A stretch of DNA of 64,000 nucleotides, from assembly GCA_012934845.2 (NCBI GenBank), contig WNNJ02000375.1:62001-126000 (forward strand), read 5' to 3'. Positions 60,870 through 64,000 of this stretch are shown here, piece after piece (the stretch's first letter is position 1; each line of letters begins with the position of its first letter). Source of the stretch: Pomphorhynchus laevis (Eukaryota > Acanthocephala > Palaeacanthocephala > Echinorhynchida > Pomphorhynchidae). The position numbers and the translations under genes are program-made. Below the pieces are notes generated by a model. It was not told the DNA's origin. It did no database searches and saw only the letters and a list, made by a program, of their open reading frames with translations.

Positions 60870-60985
60870 GAAGAAATACATCATTAGCATGTATTTGGCC
60901 CCGCTGCTTTATTGGGTAGAGGAGTTAGGGGCCGAAACCTGATAGCATAGCGGTTCCTCCTGATGACCTCTAATTCTTATTCTGA
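60870..60985 (+). promoter_or_regulatory. GC-rich structured island, Naiad 3' UTR
   Basis: In an otherwise very AT-rich element this stretch can pair GGCCCC (about 60898) with GGGGCC (about 60928), and CCGCT with AGCGG (about 60947-60951). It also has GAAACCTGATAGCATAGCGG and CCTGATGACCTC. It is conserved in Naiad-B (24810-24930) and Naiad-D (53060-53165) with compatible changes. It may be an RT recognition structure; it is not a canonical hammerhead. Confidence 0.5.
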
Positions 60986-61038
60986 TACAACGTCTGTTAT
61001 TTATTAGTCAATTCATAAAAATGACGTTTATTTTAAAT

Positions 61039-61069
<31 letters not shown>

Positions 61070-61958
61070 ACTTGATTAAAATTATAGAAAATCTAAAAAC
61101 AATTATTAATTTTATTATTTAATTATTAAATTTTGATTTAGCATTATTATGTTTTGTTTATTTTATAATTATATAACAATACGTAGACTCAGTTAGCTGT
61201 TTTAATCCATCTCGTTCTGAACCTTAAAAAGTCCAAAATAATGTGGATCCTCCCCCGTAAATTAAACATATCTTCTCTTACTGTATATTTTGCCTCATCG
61301 ATCATCCCCATAGTCCACAATCTCACTTTCTTAGGCTTCCATTTCGATGATCACCTTTCCCTTAAACCCTTTGTCCGTGACAAGGTCCGCTCATCTAACT
61401 TAATTCTCCGTGACATCCGCCGTATCCGCCCCCTTATCGACTTCCGTTCTTGTATGTATCTTCTTTCATCGCGTCTTTTCCCTAAAATCGATTACTGCCT
61501 TAGCCTTTTTGCCAATTCTCCTAAATCCATCGTCCTACCCCTACAACGAATAATCAACACCGCCGTTTGAGTGCTCTTTCGTCTCCGTCGCTTCGACCAC
61601 ACATCCACATATTTTGCCCAACTCTCCTGGCCCGCCATCCACATCCGCATCAAACTCCGCCTTCTCGTTACTTTTCGTCTCATCTATGTCGGCTCCCCAT
61701 CGTTCATCAACCTTCCTTTCTTAGACGATAATGGCCCCACCTCGCTATCGCTTCGTTCCTGTCATACCCTCTTACTCCACGTTCCTAATTAATCCAACAA
61801 CTAAGGTCTCCGATCCTTAGTCGTCGCCGACTCACTCGCCGGGAATCAACTCCCTCTCGACGTCCGCCGCGCCCCCTCCTTTATCACATTCAAACACCTC
61901 CTCCGTTCACACCTTCTCTACACCTGATTCACAGTCTAGTTTTGTTGTGGTCATGTAA

Positions 61959-61974
61959 GCGTGCGCTGGCACGC
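61959..61974 (+). promoter_or_regulatory. 3'-terminal stem-loop of LINE E
   Basis: GCGTGC (61959-61964), loop GCTG, GCACGC (61969-61974), followed by ATTTGCCACGTTAAATTAAA, the family 3' end. Confidence 0.6.
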
Positions 61975-62008
61975 ATTTGCCACGTTAAATTAAATCCTTT
62001 TTTTCTTA

Positions 62009-63240
62009 AATTATGGAGAGGCTCATTGCGAAGAGAATACGTGACCATCTAAAATTATATCAAATTCTTGATGATTCTCAGTTCGGTTTCCGACCCGGTC
62101 GCTCACGCCTAAGTAATATTTTGAATGCTCGCGAACATTCCGTAGCGGCTCTTATTTCGGTTTTTACAGCTGATTTCTTGACAGATGTTGGCACACTCGC
62201 TTAGATTCATTATTACGTCATTGCGGTGTTCCTATTGTAATTTGCAACTGATTGAAGTTTAAATGAAGTTTAGATGAACTGAAAGACATCAGTTTTCAAC
62301 ATTCACTTTAGACAACCGAATGAAGTTTTAGATTAAGTTTTCTCAACAGCTCGAAGTGTTCATTCGGGTGTTCCTCAGGGCACGGTACTATGTTCACTTC
62401 TCGTTATCATCCTTTTAAATGACCTACTCCTAAGGTTAAAGTATCCTCACCTGGCATTTGCTGACGATGTCAAAGTATGGGCAACAACCCAAAACGAGGC
62501 GGATTGTAAATTTTTACAACGTGACCTTAACTGTATCGGGACTTGGTACAATAACACTGGCTTGATACTTAACGCGGCAAAGTGTGCATGTATAAGATTT
62601 TGTAGAGATAAAACTCATTTTGACTACAAAATAAATGGACACTCAATCAAGCGAGTATCATAACATCCCGATCTGAGAGTGATAATTCACGAATCGCTAA
62701 CGACAAGAGCAAACAGCGATCATGCGCAGTTAAGATACATACTGCATCAAGACTACTGCTGCAAAATTATCGGCACCAATCTTCGCCAAACTTTCTGTGC
62801 CGTAGTAATACCACATCTTCAGTACTGTGTACATGCAACCTTTACAACAACCAGTGGTGAGTTAATTAACTTGAAAAATGTACGCAGACGTGCTTCCCGG
62901 TTGTGTGGTTAAGGGAGTTTTACTTCAAGGTTAAGTTGCTTGAATGTTTTATCAGTGAGGTATCGCTATCTTTTTCTTGACCTGATTGCACTTTGGAGAA
63001 TTGTACATTCAGTTGATGTTTTCCTGTGAATGTAGTTAGATTTCGAGAAAATACGAGATTAAGAGGTTATTGTATGATGCTGTTTAAAAAAATTGCTAGG
63101 TAAGCTGCGAAAATTTTACAGACTGTCTGAATGGGCAGTATATGTTTGGAATAGTTTGCCTGAAAATATCGCTGCTGTCACCAATTTCTTCGCTTTCAAA
63201 AACAGGGTTCGACGTTGATATACGATCAGGCTGATTTGTC
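62009..63240 (+). mobile_element. Jockey-like LINE fragment J-B
   Basis: The RT is spread over three frames: MERLIAKRIRDHLKLYQILD, DSQFGFRPGRSRLSNILNA (fingers); HSGVPQGTVLCSLLVIILLN and LAFADDVKVWATTQNEADCK (motifs B and C, about 62370-62510); LQRDLNCIGTWYNNTGLILN. Then ANSDHAQLRYILHQDYC and VIPHLQYCVHATFTT with NVRRRASRLCG (62679-62912), the C-terminal RT domain. Motif A is damaged near 62210-62340. It starts right after the LINE E 3' end. Confidence 0.65.
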
Positions 63241-63371
63241 ACCTTTACGATTTTTCTTAATTTATGGGTAACAATATTTATAAATTTTTCTAAACTAAAT
63301 ATTTTTTCATTTTCATTTAAGCATTATAATTGTGTATAGGATTGTATAATACTATTTTATAATATTTCTAG

Positions 63372-63746
63372 CCATTTGTCTTTGACTTTGGAGTTGCCAA
63401 CTCACATACCGATAACAGTACACGTCAAGTAATATGTCAACGTGTTGATTGTACAAGCCTATTACTTATAACATCAACTGCTGTAACAAAACAAGTTCAA
63501 GCACCGCCTAGTACCCCAGTGCAACAAACTCAAGGACGGCGCATATCAATAACATCTACAAACAGCGTTAATATTCCGGACACTACCGCTGCTTTGGCTT
63601 CAGCCGTATTGGATTCTGTCGGTACAGTTGTTTCATCGCTTGCATGCACACAAGTTACCGATCCAATATTGCTTACCTTTATCAATGAAATTGTTTCTAT
63701 CCTAAGACGACAACGAATAATTTCAATGTTACGTCCAAATAAATGA
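63372..63746 (+). CDS. Possible terminal exon (124 codons), unrecognised
   Basis: An acceptor-like AATATTTCTAG (ending 63371) is followed by an uninterrupted 124-codon frame to a TAA at 63744-63746. The peptide goes from PFVFDFGVANSHTDNSTRQ through KQVQAPPSTPVQQTQGRRIS to TTAALASAVLDSVGTVVSSL and FINEIVSILRRQRIISMLRP. It has no similarity to the retroelements in the window. It could be the last exon of a host gene whose earlier exons are outside or further left. Family unknown. Confidence 0.4.
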   Translation, partial: PFVFDFGVANSHTDNSTRQVICQRVDCTSLLLITSTAVTKQVQAPPSTPVQQTQGRRISITSTNSVNIPDTTAALASAVLDSVGTVVSSLACTQVTDPILLTFINEIVSILRRQRIISMLRPNK

Positions 63747-63967
63747 ACATTATGTTTTTAATCGTTACATATGTATGACGTTAATTGATTCGTGAGACTA
63801 AAAATAATTTAAATTTACCTTTACAGGGATAATTGAATATTTTTTAAATTAAATCTGACATAACAAAATCGTTTACCAGTGTTTTCCAAAATAGTACACG
63901 ACTTAAGATATATAGTAAAATCTAATATCTTCCACAATTCGTAGCTTCTATATGATATGATGGCTTT
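63747..63967. other. AT-rich DNA after the possible exon
   Basis: No polyadenylation signal or repeat stands out with certainty. It ends at the Naiad fragment. Confidence 0.35.
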
Positions 63968-64000
63968 TCGTAAAGATGGCATATTTAAATTTACAAAAAA
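63968..64000 (+). mobile_element. Start of another Naiad thumb fragment
   Basis: CGTAAAGATGGCATATTTAA and the following AATTTACA match the Naiad C-terminal coding region at 60533-60560 with one or two changes. The fragment continues beyond the window. Confidence 0.6.

Larger units (their letters stand above)
57864..61203 (+). mobile_element. Naiad-E, nearly complete, with inverted 3' tail
   Basis: An inverted piece of the 3' coding end (57864-58063, minus strand) is joined to a full-length copy (58064-61203): a short 5' UTR (ACTAGGTGGCGACACCG), an ORF with N-terminal GIY-YIG and C-terminal RT (58115-60418, continued 60488-60829), and a structured 3' UTR and tip. It sits in a CT-rich part of LINE E. 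Naiads are described as N-terminal-endonuclease PLEs with complex inverted insertions, which this matches. Confidence 0.85.
55138..61993 (+). mobile_element. CR1/L2-like LINE E, interrupted by Naiad-E
   Basis: The LINE runs 55138-57863, is interrupted by a 3.3-kb Naiad insert, and resumes in phase with the family sequence at 61204 (CATCTCGTTCTGAACCTTAA...KSKIMWILPRKLN) to its 3' stem-loop (61959-61974) and end at about 61993. The long N-terminal frame is open (55174-57567). Between the endonuclease and RT about 1 kb is missing at about 57435, and the RT that follows is of the LINE C subfamily, so the copy is a deleted or chimeric one. Confidence 0.8.

Noticed and set aside
60940-60970. CTGATGA in the Naiad 3' UTR as a canonical hammerhead
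   Set aside because: GAAA lies upstream of the CTGATGA box and the stems leave unpaired CC before GAAA, so the invariant geometry is not met. Kept only as a structured island.

Overview
The window reads as an intergenic stretch of an invertebrate animal genome, probably an arthropod or other ecdysozoan/lophotrochozoan, that is almost entirely built of retroelements. Support for this comes from Penelope-like elements (PLEs) of at least three kinds, including the permuted Naiad type known from many invertebrates. Further support comes from CR1/L2-like, I/R1-like and Jockey-like LINEs, several LINEs with a restriction-like endonuclease (RLE), Ty3/gypsy fossils, AT-rich spacers and intron-like splice acceptors. 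There is no bacterial-style operon, CRISPR array, rRNA or tRNA that I can see. The species cannot be named from this sequence.

Layout. 1-2886: decayed APE-type LINE (K-A, minus). 2887-3545: a fold-back and a 463-bp direct-repeat unit with a textbook hammerhead ribozyme. 3553-7209: PLE-1 with inverted and direct pseudo-LTRs. 7238-7845: two 304-bp tandem repeats with antisense hammerhead cores. 7846-10145: PLE-2, one long open frame. 10205-13857: CR1/L2-like LINE A, split by a Naiad insertion (12574-13602). 13858-14047: PLE-2-type terminus with another hammerhead. 14050-17400: small unassigned open frames plus an RLE fragment. 17723-20765: RLE LINE R-A. 21070-21540: Naiad 5' end. 21545-24424: LINE C. 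24597-28115: Naiad copies. 28140-30890: RLE LINE R-B. 32053-33642: gypsy fossil. 33989-40045: RLE LINEs R-C and R-D in tandem. 40256-44830: LINE B, close to full length. 44849-46440: second gypsy fossil. 46440-49510: fragments of RLE and K LINEs. 49745-54914: LINE D, Naiad-D, Jockey-like J-A and LINE G. 54931-61993: LINE E with 20-bp promoter-like monomers, interrupted by a nearly whole Naiad (57864-61203). 62009-63240: Jockey-like J-B. 63372-63746: a possible host terminal exon. 63968-64000: start of one more Naiad piece.

How the parts relate. The elements are nested. Naiads sit inside CR1/L2-like LINEs twice, LINE A sits inside PLE-2-type sequence, and RLE LINEs are stacked head to tail. 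The most recent activity seems to be Naiad, because its copies are nearly identical, and LINE subfamily A/B/E. The most interesting signals are RNA-level ones: several hammerhead ribozymes in different repeat contexts, a covarying 3' stem-loop shared by four LINE copies, and a GC-rich structured island in the Naiad 3' UTR.

Limits: all family calls come from motif reading by eye. No alignment, folding program or database search was run. Boundaries of decayed elements are approximate to tens of bases.
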